DNA of 64,000 nt, taken from NCBI GenBank assembly GCA_024402895.1, contig JAKSSX010000003.1, forward strand, positions 21,094 to 85,093, given 5' to 3'. A model generated the notes under the pieces. It saw only the letters and a program-made list of their open reading frames with translations, searched no databases and was not told where the DNA came from. Both the position numbers and the translations under genes were made by a program. Origin of the DNA: Candidatus Saccharimonadota bacterium. Lineage in GTDB: Bacteria; Patescibacteriota; Saccharimonadia; Saccharimonadales; Saccharimonadaceae. Shown here piece by piece: positions 26,901-34,564 of the stretch (positions are counted from its first letter, which is position 1; the number at the start of each line of letters is the position of its first letter).

Positions 26901-27662
26901 CCACTCGATAAGTATGATACTTATTTCCAAGAGCAGACGATGCCGACGAATGAGATTAAGCCAAATCTCGATGGTGCTTCGGTGATTGTTGGTGGCTTGA
27001 TTACGGGTGTTCGCACACTTATTACGAAGTCTGGTTCGAAGATGGCCTTCGTGAAAATTGAGGATAAGGTTGGCGAAATCGAGATTACGGTCTTCCCAAG
27101 AACCTTCGAAGAAGTTGGCGCAAAGCTTATTACTGATACTGTTGTGAAAGTCTCTGGTAAGGTTAATGCGCGTGATCGTGATGGCAATTTGACTGATGAG
27201 GCGAAGATTAATGCCGAAGAAATTACGGTCGTTACAGATGAAGAGTTGGAAACTTATGAGTCTACGGGCGCAACTTTGAAGACTCCTACAAAGGGTGTTG
27301 CTCCGCAAAAGCCACGCGGAAAGACTGCGGCTACGTCAGTAGGCGGCGGTGGTGGCGGAGGGGGCGGTTATCGCCGTTCTTCCGAGAAGCCAGCTAACCA
27401 GTTTAAGACTTCCGAGAGTGAGATAAATGCGCAGCCGGTCAAGCCGAAGAAACTCTTTGTGCGTGTCGAAGATTCGTCTGATACGAAAGCATTGATGGGC
27501 TTGAAGAAGATTTGTGGAACTTATCTTGGTCTATCTGAAGTAATCTTGGTGATTGGTCCAGATAAGAAAGCAATGCGTATGCCATTTAGAGTAGAGATAG
27601 AAGATGTCCTATTGTCCGGTTTACGCGAGATATTCGGCGACGAAAACGTTGTAGCGAAATAG
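23946..27662 (+). CDS. dnaE: DNA polymerase III alpha subunit
   Basis: Replicative polymerase, 1238 aa. The PHP domain opens with HLHNHTHYSLLDG (14-26). The polymerase active site PDIDTDIQD lies at about 428-436. A helix-hairpin-helix region precedes an OB fold with VIVGGLITGVR near 1010. A linker with eight consecutive glycines near 1137 leads to a C-terminal domain of about 85 residues (FVRVEDSSDTKAL). TAAAAT (23934-23939), with TG upstream, lies six bases before the ATG; no Shine-Dalgarno, so it is probably leaderless. It stands alone between two terminators. Confidence 0.97.
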   Translation: MAEEVQLKASDFVHLHNHTHYSLLDGLTKVDELVGLVKETGMEAVAVTDHGTMSGLIELYKMAKDAGVKPILGLEAYVAARNLEDRDPAYDKERFHITLLAQTNQGFENLCRMMTIAETDGKYYKPRIDHRVMEEYNEGVICLSGCAGSEISMAIRNDDLDRARELIKWYSGVFKDRFYLEMQDHGHPDSPTHWDVQNKINNQLMEFSKEFNLPLVVTCDAHYIKHEDTDAHEVLLCIGTGARITDEKRMTLKDFQLHVITPDELLPRWQKTCPEAILNTKKIADSCDVTIDLGRILIPKFPIDTGETEKEYLDKMVFRGLAERYGYLSKEEAWTKEVAEIRPLLSKEILERIDYELSVVDKMGYNGYFLIVQDFINWGKNQGIIYGPGRGSAAGSLLAYAIHITDLDPLKYDLLFERFLNPDRISMPDIDTDIQDNRRDEVIEYCTRKYGKGRVGNIVTFGKMMAKNAVRDVARVLDVPYAEADRIAKLVPDPVMGHHVKLKDAIVNEPDLKREYETNPTVKEVIDLAMRLEGTIRSHGVHACGVVIAPDDLVKYLPMEVSAKGPLTTQYPGPQVEELGLLKMDFLGLSNLSVIQQALRIIKKVHGKTIDMNKVPLDDDKVYELFRRGDTTGVFQFESAGMKRYLRELQPTEFDDLIAMNALYRPGPMQFIESFIKRKHGEEPITYLHPGLENSLKSTYGILIYQEQFMQASKEWCGFTGGQADTLRKAVGKKKIDLMNKVKPEFIKGAVEIGGATEEIAETFWSQLLEFANYCFNKSHAACYALVAYWTAYLKAYYPDAFMAALMTADMRWTDRLAIEMTECKHMGIQVLGPDINESYADFATVGKEKKVRFGLAAIKGMGKALAEEVIEEREKNGPFKSICDFAKRVNATKFNKKSWESAIKTGAFDSFGDRSDLLFNLDKVQAYGNKMQKDAASGQTDLFGMMGAAAEIPEVEIQPAPTKFTDKEMLMWERDLMGLYISAHPLDKYDTYFQEQTMPTNEIKPNLDGASVIVGGLITGVRTLITKSGSKMAFVKIEDKVGEIEITVFPRTFEEVGAKLITDTVVKVSGKVNARDRDGNLTDEAKINAEEITVVTDEELETYESTGATLKTPTKGVAPQKPRGKTAATSVGGGGGGGGGYRRSSEKPANQFKTSESEINAQPVKPKKLFVRVEDSSDTKALMGLKKICGTYLGLSEVILVIGPDKKAMRMPFRVEIEDVLLSGLREIFGDENVVAK

Positions 27663-27663
27663 A

Positions 27664-27692
27664 AAAATCCACCTCGTTGAGGTGGATTTTTG
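27664..27692. terminator. Bidirectional terminator after dnaE
   Basis: Stem AAATCCACCTC / GAGGTGGATTT with T run. It also serves the convergent LOG gene. Confidence 0.85.
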
Positions 27693-27697
27693 ATGAA

Positions 27698-28408
27698 TTA
27701 TTTGTTGATCGGATTGTTGTAGAGATTGTCGTAGATGCTTGGGTGGCCAATCTTGTTGGCTGCCTTTACGACCTCTGTAATATCGTCAGTAATCTTGTAG
27801 ATTTTACGGTCTGCAGGATTGATAGTGCCGAGTTTCTGCATCTTGGTTTCGAAGTAACGATCAAGTGGTTTCCAGAAGCTCTTGCCGATGAGGAACATTG
27901 GCATCTTTGGCATCTTGTTTTCCTGCATGAGGATAAGGATCTCGGAGAATTCGTCGAGAGTGCCGAAACCGCCAGGGAAGAAGACATAAACTTTACTTGC
28001 GATGGTGAGCATAACTTTGCGAGCAAAGAAGTAATGGAATTCGATAGAATCGGTTACGTAAGGATTGATGTGCTGCTCGTGCGGGAGCTCAATGTTGAGA
28101 CCGACGCTGCGGCCACCTGCTTCGTAAGCGCCCTTGTTAGCTGCCTGCATAATGCTTGGGCCGCCGCCGGAAATGACTGCGTGACCGTTCTGTGCGAGCA
28201 TGAAGCCGAGCTTTTCGGCAAGTTTGCACCATTTGCCGTCTTCGGGCAAGCGAGCGGAACCGAAAATAGATACGCCCTGTGCGAAGGTGCGAACCTTAGC
28301 GAGACCTTGTTCGAGGTCTTTTGCGTAGCGAAGAGAGCGTTCGACGTCTTCTGCGTTAAGTTTTTCGTTTGCGATAGCATCAAGCCAGTTGGTGATTGCT
28401 TCGTCCAT
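27698..28408 (-). CDS. LOG-family protein (TIGR00730-like)
   Basis: The 236-residue Rossmann protein has SGGGPSIMQAAN and FFPGGFGTLDE, the PGGxGTxxE signature of the Lonely Guy group. These enzymes hydrolyse nucleoside 5'-monophosphates to free base and ribose 5-phosphate, cytokinin nucleotides being the known plant substrates. It ends the gap-rpiB-rpe-pfkB-LOG run on the minus strand, with one base between it and the kinase gene. Released ribose 5-phosphate would feed directly into the neighbouring pentose phosphate enzymes, which supports a nucleotide salvage role. That link is inference from gene order. Confidence 0.85.
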   Translation of the reverse strand: MDEAITNWLDAIANEKLNAEDVERSLRYAKDLEQGLAKVRTFAQGVSIFGSARLPEDGKWCKLAEKLGFMLAQNGHAVISGGGPSIMQAANKGAYEAGGRSVGLNIELPHEQHINPYVTDSIEFHYFFARKVMLTIASKVYVFFPGGFGTLDEFSEILILMQENKMPKMPMFLIGKSFWKPLDRYFETKMQKLGTINPADRKIYKITDDITEVVKAANKIGHPSIYDNLYNNPINK

Positions 28409-28409
28409 G

Positions 28410-29363
28410 TTAGCGTACCTCCTCTATAGGCATGTTATGTAATTTTGCGTGTTTGTTTAGGATACCATCCTTGCTACCGATGTGCTGAACTACGGATGTA
28501 GAGTTTGCGCTAGCGAAGATGAGAGAATCTTTGAATGATTTGCCGTCGGCGAAAGCGGTTAGGAAGCCGGAGCCGAATGCGTCGCCGGCGCCAGTGGAAT
28601 CTTTAATTTTGACGTCTTCATAGAGACCGGCGCGGTAGATTTCTTTGCCATCGGCTGCGATTGCACCCTGATTGCCGTCGGTAACAATAACGTATGGAAC
28701 GTAATTTTTGAGTTTTGAAACTAGCTCAGTTAGTACGTGGCCTTCGACGATTTCCTTGGCTTCTTTCTTGTTGACGAGAAGAACATCTACGTCGGAGAGA
28801 AGACCGAGAAGTTTACGAGTATGCTCGAGCTCGAGATTGCCTGGATTGAACATGATTTTCGCGCCAAGAGACTTTGCCTTGGTGAAAAATTGATCAAGCA
28901 TGTCCATGTCGCCGCGGAAAGTCGTAACGTAAACCCAGTCAGGATAGATAGTATCTAAATCATCTGGATTTAGGGAATTGAAGTGCGCACTAGCGCCACG
29001 GCAGGTTAGAATCGTGCGTTCGCCGCTAGGAGCGAGAAGAACGACGGAATAGCCAGTTTGGCATTTATCTAAATAAGTGACATAGCTAGAATCGATGCCT
29101 TCATCGTCGAGGGAATTGATAATAGCTTGGCCAGCCGGATCATTGGCGATACAGCCCATGAAAATAGATTCGTGACCATAACGCGCAAAGGTGGTTGCTG
29201 CATTTGTTGCGCCGCCACCGGTGCCGAATTTGATTTTGTCGATATCGACTTTGGTGCCTAGCTCGATTTGATTGAAAAAGCCACGACTATTAGTGCCAAA
29301 GTCGTCATGATCGATAAGATAGACGTCTTGAAGAGCGGCGCCAATACTAACAATACGTGCCAT
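28410..29363 (-). CDS. PfkB-family carbohydrate/nucleoside kinase
   Basis: The 317-residue ribokinase-fold enzyme has GGGATNAATTFARYG near the N-terminus (sugar-binding glycines) and DSTGAGDAFGSGF near residue 240, with the catalytic Asp in GAGD and the anion hole. The substrate could be ribose, adenosine or another sugar. Position beside rpe, rpiB and a LOG enzyme favours a pentose or nucleoside, as inference. The start overlaps the rpe stop by one base, so it is translated in tandem. Confidence 0.88.
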   Translation of the reverse strand: MARIVSIGAALQDVYLIDHDDFGTNSRGFFNQIELGTKVDIDKIKFGTGGGATNAATTFARYGHESIFMGCIANDPAGQAIINSLDDEGIDSSYVTYLDKCQTGYSVVLLAPSGERTILTCRGASAHFNSLNPDDLDTIYPDWVYVTTFRGDMDMLDQFFTKAKSLGAKIMFNPGNLELEHTRKLLGLLSDVDVLLVNKKEAKEIVEGHVLTELVSKLKNYVPYVIVTDGNQGAIAADGKEIYRAGLYEDVKIKDSTGAGDAFGSGFLTAFADGKSFKDSLIFASANSTSVVQHIGSKDGILNKHAKLHNMPIEEVR

Positions 29364-30013
29364 TAAATTGGGTCGTCCTTTTCGGTCTCTGCCATGAGGG
29401 TTGCGTACATTTTGGCTTTGTCTGGTGCGTTAGCAATAACGCTGCCGGCGTTAATGACGGTTACACCTGCATGGACAATTTGGCGAATATTTTCGAGATT
29501 TACGCCGCCGTCCCAACCAATTTCGATACCTTGGTGAATTTCCTGAATTAGAGGAACCTTCTCGAGGAGAAGTGGATCAGCAGTGCCGCCGTATTTACCA
29601 AGTTCGCCGGAGAAAATGAGAGCGTGGTCAGCTTGCTCGAGAATCTCCTTGATTGATGGAGGATAGACACCTTTAACGATAGCGACGCCGACTTTCATGC
29701 CATTTTGTTTGAGAGTATCAAAAATTGGAAGCAGATCATCCTTTGCTTCGGCATGGAAAATGACGAGGTTTGGATGTAGCTTGATGAGGTTGTCGACATG
29801 GGCTGCTGGGTTAGCGGTCATCATGTGAATGTCGACATGCCAGCCTTTTGGCCACCAAGTTGCCGTCTCGCTGACGGTGACTTCTGGGGAAAGAGTGCCA
29901 TCGGAAATATCGATATGAGCACGCTTTACGAATGGATGATATTTTTGAATGATTTCTTTATACTCGGTTGGATTCTTAGTAAGAATCGTTGGAGCCACGA
30001 TGGAAATTGCCAT
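29363..30013 (-). CDS. rpe: Ribulose-phosphate 3-epimerase
   Basis: TIM-barrel epimerase of the non-oxidative pentose phosphate pathway, interconverting ribulose 5-phosphate and xylulose 5-phosphate. Seen are VAPTILTKNPTEY at the start, HIDISDG with the catalytic Asp, VDIHMMTANP with the metal histidine, and the second catalytic Asp in EIGWDGGVN. Length 216 aa is standard. It lies three bases after rpiB and one base before the kinase gene. Confidence 0.93.
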   Translation of the reverse strand: MAISIVAPTILTKNPTEYKEIIQKYHPFVKRAHIDISDGTLSPEVTVSETATWWPKGWHVDIHMMTANPAAHVDNLIKLHPNLVIFHAEAKDDLLPIFDTLKQNGMKVGVAIVKGVYPPSIKEILEQADHALIFSGELGKYGGTADPLLLEKVPLIQEIHQGIEIGWDGGVNLENIRQIVHAGVTVINAGSVIANAPDKAKMYATLMAETEKDDPI

Positions 30014-30016
30014 GGA

Positions 30017-30457
30017 TTAATCCTCGTCTAATTTGTGGCAGCGCCTTTGATATTTTTCATCTGGAAGTGGCTTTGCATCTAGGAAGCCATCAAGAATTTC
30101 AGAGAAGTGATCGCGAGCGTTGTCTGCGGAAATGCAGAGAACGTTTGCGTTGTTGTGACCACGAGTCTCGATTGCGTCGCTTGCAGTGTTGCAGAGAGCG
30201 GCGCGGACGCCTTTGTAGCGGTTAGCCTGCATGCACATGCCTTGGCCAGAGCCGCAGAGAAGGACGCCAAAGGATTCTTCGTCTGGATTGCGAAGAATTG
30301 CTTCGGCTACCTTCTTGGCGTAGTCATTAAAATCATCCTCGGCGTTGTATTCGCTTGCGCCGAAATCCGTGTATGGAATTTGTTGGCTAGAAAGCCAGTT
30401 AATAACGGCAGCTTTTAGCTCAAAGCCGCGATGGTCAGCGCCGAGGTAGACATGCAT
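30017..30457 (-). CDS. rpiB: Ribose 5-phosphate isomerase B
   Basis: Start at ATG 30455-30457, one base past the gap stop; the longer frame begins inside gap. The RpiB/LacAB fold is clear: MHVYLGADHRGFELK, the active-site cysteine in LLCGSGQGMCM, and RAALCNTASDAIETRGHNNANVL. It interconverts ribose 5-phosphate and ribulose 5-phosphate. Length 146 aa is typical. It is co-transcribed with gap and rpe. Confidence 0.95.
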   Translation of the reverse strand: MHVYLGADHRGFELKAAVINWLSSQQIPYTDFGASEYNAEDDFNDYAKKVAEAILRNPDEESFGVLLCGSGQGMCMQANRYKGVRAALCNTASDAIETRGHNNANVLCISADNARDHFSEILDGFLDAKPLPDEKYQRRCHKLDED

Positions 30458-30458
30458 A

Positions 30459-31469
30459 TTAGTTGTTACCCATCTTGCCGAAATCGACACTAAGTTCTAC
30501 TAAGCGGTTGCTGTAGCCCCATTCGTTGTCATACCATGCAACGACCTTGATGAGGTTGCCGTCGACGACGTCGGTGAGCTTTAGATCGACAATACAGGAA
30601 TGTGCGTTACCGCGGAAGTCGATAGAAACGAGTTCTTCGTCGGTTGCTGCGAGGATGCCCTGATAGTAATCTTGAGCAGCTGCGCGGCGGAAGATGTCGT
30701 TGATTTCTTCAACGGTGGTTGGACGCTTGGTGACTGCAGTAATGTCAGAAAGGGAAACTACTGGGGTTGGTACGCGTACTGAAAGACCATTGAACTTGCC
30801 CTTGAGGGAAGGAATGGTGAGAGCAGCAGCTTTGCTTGCGCCGGTAGTAGTTGGAACGATGTTTTCTGCAGCATTGCGAGCTTCGCGGAGATCCTTTGCA
30901 GGAGCGTCCTGGAGCTTCTGGCTAGCAGTGTAGCTGTGGACAGTAGTCATCATAGCTTTGTCGATGCCGAGGTTATCCTCGAGAACTTTCATAACTGGTG
31001 CAATACAGTTGGTAGTGCAGGATGCGTTTGAAAGAATGACATCGTCGGTAGTAATCTGATCTTCGTTTACGCCGAGAACGATAGTCTTTGCGCCTTCGCC
31101 CTTTGCTGGAGCGGAGATGACGACCTTCTTTGCGCCTGCGTCGATGTGTGCGCGAGCCTTAGCTGGGTCGGTGAAGAAACCGGTAGATTCGATAACGACA
31201 TCTACGCCCATAGAAGCCCATGGAAGAGCTGCTGGATCTTTTTCTGCGAGAACACGGATTTTCTTGCCGTTAACGATGATATTTTCTTCGTCAAAGCTGA
31301 CTTCGTAGCCGTAAGTACCGTAGTTTGAGTCGTACTTCAAAAGATGTGCTAGAGTCTGTGCGTCAGTGAGGTCATTGATGGCAACAATCTCAGCATCGCT
31401 GCGTTCAAAAGCGATTTTGAAAGCGTTGCGACCGATGCGCCCAAACCCATTGATTGCGATTTTGACCAT
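30459..31469 (-). CDS. gap: Glyceraldehyde-3-phosphate dehydrogenase
   Basis: The 336-residue enzyme has the NAD-binding start GFGRIGR, the catalytic cysteine in SNASCTTNC near residue 153, and WYDNEWGYSNRLVEL at the end. It oxidises glyceraldehyde 3-phosphate with NAD(P) and phosphate. AGGAG precedes the ATG. TATAAT (31512-31517, minus strand) is the promoter, back to back with the ppa promoter. It heads a central-carbon operon with rpiB, rpe, a PfkB kinase and a LOG protein. Confidence 0.97.
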   Translation of the reverse strand: MVKIAINGFGRIGRNAFKIAFERSDAEIVAINDLTDAQTLAHLLKYDSNYGTYGYEVSFDEENIIVNGKKIRVLAEKDPAALPWASMGVDVVIESTGFFTDPAKARAHIDAGAKKVVISAPAKGEGAKTIVLGVNEDQITTDDVILSNASCTTNCIAPVMKVLEDNLGIDKAMMTTVHSYTASQKLQDAPAKDLREARNAAENIVPTTTGASKAAALTIPSLKGKFNGLSVRVPTPVVSLSDITAVTKRPTTVEEINDIFRRAAAQDYYQGILAATDEELVSIDFRGNAHSCIVDLKLTDVVDGNLIKVVAWYDNEWGYSNRLVELSVDFGKMGNN

Positions 31470-31511
31470 TTGGTATTTCTCCTATATAAAATCTAGATTT
31501 TTCTTATGCTT

Positions 31512-31538
31512 ATTATATCATACGCCTTGTTGTATAAT
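31512..31538. promoter_or_regulatory. Overlapping divergent gap / ppa promoters
   Basis: Minus-strand TATAAT (31512-31517) faces gap and plus-strand TATAAT (31533-31538) faces ppa. The two -10 boxes are 15 bases apart, so polymerase binding at one should exclude the other. Confidence 0.65.
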
Positions 31539-31562
31539 AAGGGGAAACGAAAGGAGTTTTTA

Positions 31563-32096
31563 ATGGCAGATTTTAATCAGATTTTGGATCCAGGAGAATA
31601 TAAAGAAGGAACTATTAATGTTGTTGTTGAGATCCCAACCGGCAGCAATCACAAGATTGAATGGGACCGCAAGCGCGCTTGCTTTATGCTAGATCGCATT
31701 GAGCCAGTTGCTTTCGCAAAGCCATGCAACTACGGTTTTATTCCACAGACTCTCGATGAGGATGGTGATGAGCTCGATGCTCTTATTCTTACCGACCAGC
31801 CTTTGACTACTGGTATTTACCTCAAAGCTCGCGTTCTTGGCGTTATGAAGTTTGTCGATGACGGCGAAGTTGACGATAAGATTATCTGTGTTGTTGATGA
31901 CGACCGCAACAATGGCGACGCTATCAAGACTCTCGAAGATCTTCCAAAGCGCACTATTGAGCAGATTGAATTCCACTTCAACCACTACAAGGATCTTAAG
32001 AAGCCTGGCACTACTACCGTTAAGGGTTTCTTCGGCGTAGAAGAAGCAACTAAGGTCATCGAAGATTCTATCTCTCGCTGGCAGAGCGCTAACTAA
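31563..32096 (+). CDS. ppa: Inorganic pyrophosphatase (family I)
   Basis: Start at ATG 31563 behind AAAGGAG. The 177-residue protein shows VVEIPTGSNHKIEWD at the N-terminus, NYGFIPQTLDEDGDELDALIL with the metal-binding aspartates, and VDDDRNN. It hydrolyses pyrophosphate from biosynthesis to two phosphates. A terminator follows at 32119-32148. It marks the conserved left border of the accessory island. Confidence 0.96.
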   Translation: MADFNQILDPGEYKEGTINVVVEIPTGSNHKIEWDRKRACFMLDRIEPVAFAKPCNYGFIPQTLDEDGDELDALILTDQPLTTGIYLKARVLGVMKFVDDGEVDDKIICVVDDDRNNGDAIKTLEDLPKRTIEQIEFHFNHYKDLKKPGTTTVKGFFGVEEATKVIEDSISRWQSAN

Positions 32097-32118
32097 TTAG
32101 GGCTAGTTTTAGTAAAGG

Positions 32119-32148
32119 GAATCCCGTCGTGAGGCGGGGTTCTTTTTT
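32119..32148 (+). terminator. ppa terminator
   Basis: Stem GAATCCCG / CGGGGTTC (one G-T pair) followed by six T. Confidence 0.85.
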
Positions 32149-32164
32149 GTGTTATACTAGTACT

Positions 32165-32230
32165 AATGAGCGCGTATCTAGGATTACGCTCTGTGGTTGG
32201 AATCGTTGCTACTTAGCGACGATTCTTTTT
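32165..32230 (+). ncRNA. Antisense RNA A, convergent to peptide gene A
   Basis: TATACT (32153-32158), with TG upstream, is followed by a GAGCG / CGCTC hairpin (32168-32191) with CTAGGA in the loop and a terminator hairpin (32200-32225) with five T. The RNA of about 66 nt is complementary to the 3' end of the peptide A gene and its downstream mRNA. The terminator stem is made of the peptide's last codons. Spacing and loop match antisense RNA B: ten bases from -10 to GAGC and 32 versus 33 bases from GAGC to the terminator. The 5' end could also encode MSAYLGLRSVVGIVAT, but locus B has no equivalent. Confidence 0.55.
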
Positions 32231-32293
32231 ATGCTTCGCTAACTTCAGATTTAGCGTAACTACCACGCGCCACACTTTTGCGCGAATTAGCAT
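32213..32293 (-). CDS. Small basic peptide A, putative type I toxin-like (26 aa)
   Basis: ATG 32291-32293 is preceded by AAAGGAG with a four-base gap. The product begins MLIRAKVWRVVV and ends KLAKHKKNRR, with net charge of about +9 and alternating hydrophobic and polar residues. Aligned without gaps to peptide B (36884-36967), eight residues are identical (M1, R4, V12, L14, L18, K20, K22, K23) and six or more are conservative (I/V, V/I, W/F, L/I, K/R). The DNA differs widely, so protein-level constraint is likely, although the KK codons are also the T-run of the antisense terminator. Too short for family search by eye. Toxin function is inferred from layout only. Confidence 0.55.
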   Translation of the reverse strand: MLIRAKVWRVVVTLNLKLAKHKKNRR

Positions 32294-32439
32294 ACTACTC
32301 CTTTCTGAGAGCTCTGACGGAGCCTAGAATATCGTTAATCGAACCCCCGCGAGAGCGGGTTTGATTATTGCATAGCGGGGAACCAAAACTCCGCATGAGG
32401 AGAGAATACGGTATTTCGGGCCATACCGTAAGCATAAGC
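32294..32439 (-). promoter_or_regulatory. Structured leader and promoter region of peptide A
   Basis: The minus strand reads, in order: GCTTATGCTT (32430-32439) with candidate -10 TATGCT, a perfect 8-bp hairpin at 32407-32430, CGGAG (32389-32393), TCTCGC in a hairpin loop (32349-32354), ATTCTAGG (32323-32330), then AGAAAGG (32300-32306). The same blocks occur in locus B in the same order. Start-to-start distances A versus B are 46/44, 39/39, 24/26, 24/23, and 13/13 to the ATG. A hairpin directly before the ribosome-binding site could hold translation off. Confidence 0.55.
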
Positions 32440-32454
32440 ATGATTTTCTATCTG

Positions 32455-34188
32455 TTAGTAATTATTGAAATACTGTTTTAGATACTGGCGCAATTCATCG
32501 TCGCAAGCGTAAATGTAGACGCCTTTTACGGCGCGATTCATGAGGATTCTATATGTTCTCAAAATTTGTTCAAGCAAATCGTCTTCGCTGATAGTTTCGT
32601 TGTTTGCGACTTGGCGTTGGCTGCGTTTCATTGCGCCAGAATCTGCGCAGGCTTGCTTGTTGAATTTTAGCTTGCCGTCACGATAAATGAGGTCTTCGCC
32701 AATAATAATGCCGACATAGTTTAAGTCGTCGCCTTGTACAGTGTAAATACAGCCAACCTCGTTGGCGGCATTTGCTGAGCCGATCCAGTTTTGCTGGGTG
32801 CTGTTCCAGCGGAAATTTACGCCGTCTATTTGGAAATCGTAGGCGGTTTTATCGTTCTTGGAATTCCACTTCCAGGCAAAACCTGCGACCATGCGTGCAA
32901 GACCGGACTCCGATTCACGTTTTTGCATTTCGGACACGAAATCATGAATATCGTCGAAAATTCTTGCATCGAAGTTATCGAAAAGCTCTTTGTTTAGCGG
33001 TCTGAAATTATTGGAGAAAATGCCATAGATGTAATCAATGTAAGCCTTGCCACCGATTGAGCGCATTTGAGTTTTGAGATAATAGTCGCGTCTTTCGAAT
33101 TCTTCGGCATATTTTGCAATGTCGCTATTATTGATGTTGGTAGGGCGAATGCGTTGTTGGTTGCTGTAAACGAGGACAACATTCTTGCTTTTCTTCATGA
33201 TCCAGTCGAGCTCGGAATGAATGCCTGTATTGCCGAATAACTTTTGATCAATCTCGTGAACTTGCTTGCCGAGCGTGCCGGTGACGCCGACTTTTAGTAG
33301 ATGCGCCTCGTCGACGAGTGTGATGTCGAAATTATCATCGCTTTTGCCGAATTGGACAGGGGAAAAGATGCGTATATCTGCGCCGCCTAGGTCGATTTTC
33401 TTGAAGATTTTTTGGATGCGGCTGCAAAGCGAAGGTTGTGGAACGATTAGGGCGATGCGTTTATTTTTGAAGCTTTGATTAATATGTTCAACTTCAAAGA
33501 AGACATCAAAATTTGACTCGTCTTCGATGCTATCGTTAAGATCGTCAAAAGATTGAAGGTCGGCGAGCAACTTGGCGAGATACATGATGACGATGGTTTT
33601 GCCGGTGCCAGCGTCGCCGTCGATAATGGAGAGGCTTTTCTTGTCGTCATTGATTGCTTCGTCTATATTTTGGACGATTTCCGTAACAACGTTGAGCTGT
33701 TCGAAGTTTAGATTTTTGTATGGAGAAAATTTGAATAGCTCGGAATTGTTGATTTCAGCGATCGTTTTGTCGGCGATTTTTAGTTCGCGGAGGCGATTCC
33801 AGATTTCTTCGAAAGTTTTGCGGTAATTTTGCTTGTCGTAATAATTGCGGTCGCACATGCCGCTGTTGCGGTTGAGGACTTTGTATTTTCCGTCACCACT
33901 AAAATACTGAATGAGATAGGATTCTAAATCTAGGGCAACGCTCTTGTTGAAAGTTTCGTCGAAAACAACCCTGAAAGTACCATGCTGGAGGCTGGACTTT
34001 TCGGTGTTTGCCAGATGCTGGTTCATGCGATTTTTAAGGTTAGTCGTTTCGCCAATATAAATTTCGCGATTGTTGCTGATTTGGTAGACGACTGGCCAGT
34101 TTTCTTCCAAACGATTATCAGTAGCGAGCTGATTAACGGCCGCTTGGCTAAAAATGTAATCTTTGATTTGGAAAGTTTTTTCTGACAT
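32455..34188 (-). CDS. GIY-YIG nuclease fused to DUF2075 helicase-like domain
   Basis: 577 residues. Residues about 32-110 form a GIY-YIG-type nuclease domain (VVYQI...IYIGETTNLKNRMNQH). Then comes a P-loop ATPase of the DUF2075/Schlafen-like helicase group: Walker A GDAGTGKT (191-198), Walker B LVDEAH (291-296), and a C-terminal TVQGDDLNYVGIII segment with the helicase Q/G region. Such fusions occur in accessory islands and are suspected of anti-phage or DNA-processing roles; the activity is not established. The gene follows the MazG-like gene by one base, in one operon. Peptide locus A lies directly downstream on the same strand. Confidence 0.85.
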   Translation of the reverse strand: MSEKTFQIKDYIFSQAAVNQLATDNRLEENWPVVYQISNNREIYIGETTNLKNRMNQHLANTEKSSLQHGTFRVVFDETFNKSVALDLESYLIQYFSGDGKYKVLNRNSGMCDRNYYDKQNYRKTFEEIWNRLRELKIADKTIAEINNSELFKFSPYKNLNFEQLNVVTEIVQNIDEAINDDKKSLSIIDGDAGTGKTIVIMYLAKLLADLQSFDDLNDSIEDESNFDVFFEVEHINQSFKNKRIALIVPQPSLCSRIQKIFKKIDLGGADIRIFSPVQFGKSDDNFDITLVDEAHLLKVGVTGTLGKQVHEIDQKLFGNTGIHSELDWIMKKSKNVVLVYSNQQRIRPTNINNSDIAKYAEEFERRDYYLKTQMRSIGGKAYIDYIYGIFSNNFRPLNKELFDNFDARIFDDIHDFVSEMQKRESESGLARMVAGFAWKWNSKNDKTAYDFQIDGVNFRWNSTQQNWIGSANAANEVGCIYTVQGDDLNYVGIIIGEDLIYRDGKLKFNKQACADSGAMKRSQRQVANNETISEDDLLEQILRTYRILMNRAVKGVYIYACDDELRQYLKQYFNNY

Positions 34189-34189
34189 A

Positions 34190-34504
34190 TTACAACTCGG
34201 TATATTTCTTGCTGTTGCCTTTAGATTTGTCGACTGGATATTTGGCGGAATTTTCTTTAATTTTATCCATGATGATATCCTCGAGATTTACGTCGAGCTT
34301 GTCGGCTAAGAGAATTGCATAATTGACGACGTCAGCTAGTTCGCGGCAGACTTCTTTTTTATCGAAATCGTCGTTCCATTGGAAGCATTCGAGCAATTCG
34401 CCGGATTCAATAGCGATGGATTTTGCGAGATTTGCAGGGGAATGAAACTGGTCCCAATCGCGGTCTTTTGTGAACTGAATTACGGCGTTTTTGACTTCGT
34501 CCAT
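34190..34504 (-). CDS. MazG-like nucleotide pyrophosphohydrolase
   Basis: The 104-residue protein has the all-alpha NTP pyrophosphatase metal sites ExxE (Glu33, Glu36 in IESGELLE) and ExxD (Glu55, Asp58 in ELADVVNY). It resembles the short RS21-C6/MazG-like branch that hydrolyses (d)NTPs to monophosphates. TATAAT (34513-34518) lies eight bases before the ATG with no Shine-Dalgarno. It is the first gene of an operon with the GIY-YIG/DUF2075 protein. Nucleotide pools are a known point of anti-phage action, so a joint defence role is plausible but unproven. Confidence 0.88.
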   Translation of the reverse strand: MDEVKNAVIQFTKDRDWDQFHSPANLAKSIAIESGELLECFQWNDDFDKKEVCRELADVVNYAILLADKLDVNLEDIIMDKIKENSAKYPVDKSKGNSKKYTEL

Positions 34505-34534
34505 ATGTCTGTATTATATCAGTGCGAAAACAAA

Positions 34535-34564
34535 AAGTAACTGATGAGAACCAGTTACTTTTTT
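34535..34564. terminator. Orphan hairpin terminator
   Basis: Stem AAGTAACTG (34535-34543) with CAGTTACTT (34552-34560) and T runs on both sides. No gene ends here on either strand, so it may be a remnant or an insulator between the divergent operons. Confidence 0.6.

Noticed and set aside
32166..32216. Leaderless 16-codon ORF on antisense RNA A (starts MSAYLGL)
   Set aside because: The -10 spacing fits, but the homologous RNA B has ATA and an early stop at the same place, so coding is not conserved.
32165..32440. tmRNA or RNase P RNA at locus A
   Set aside because: No acceptor-stem/CCA pairing, tag reading frame or RNase P core motifs; the two-strand layout explains it better.
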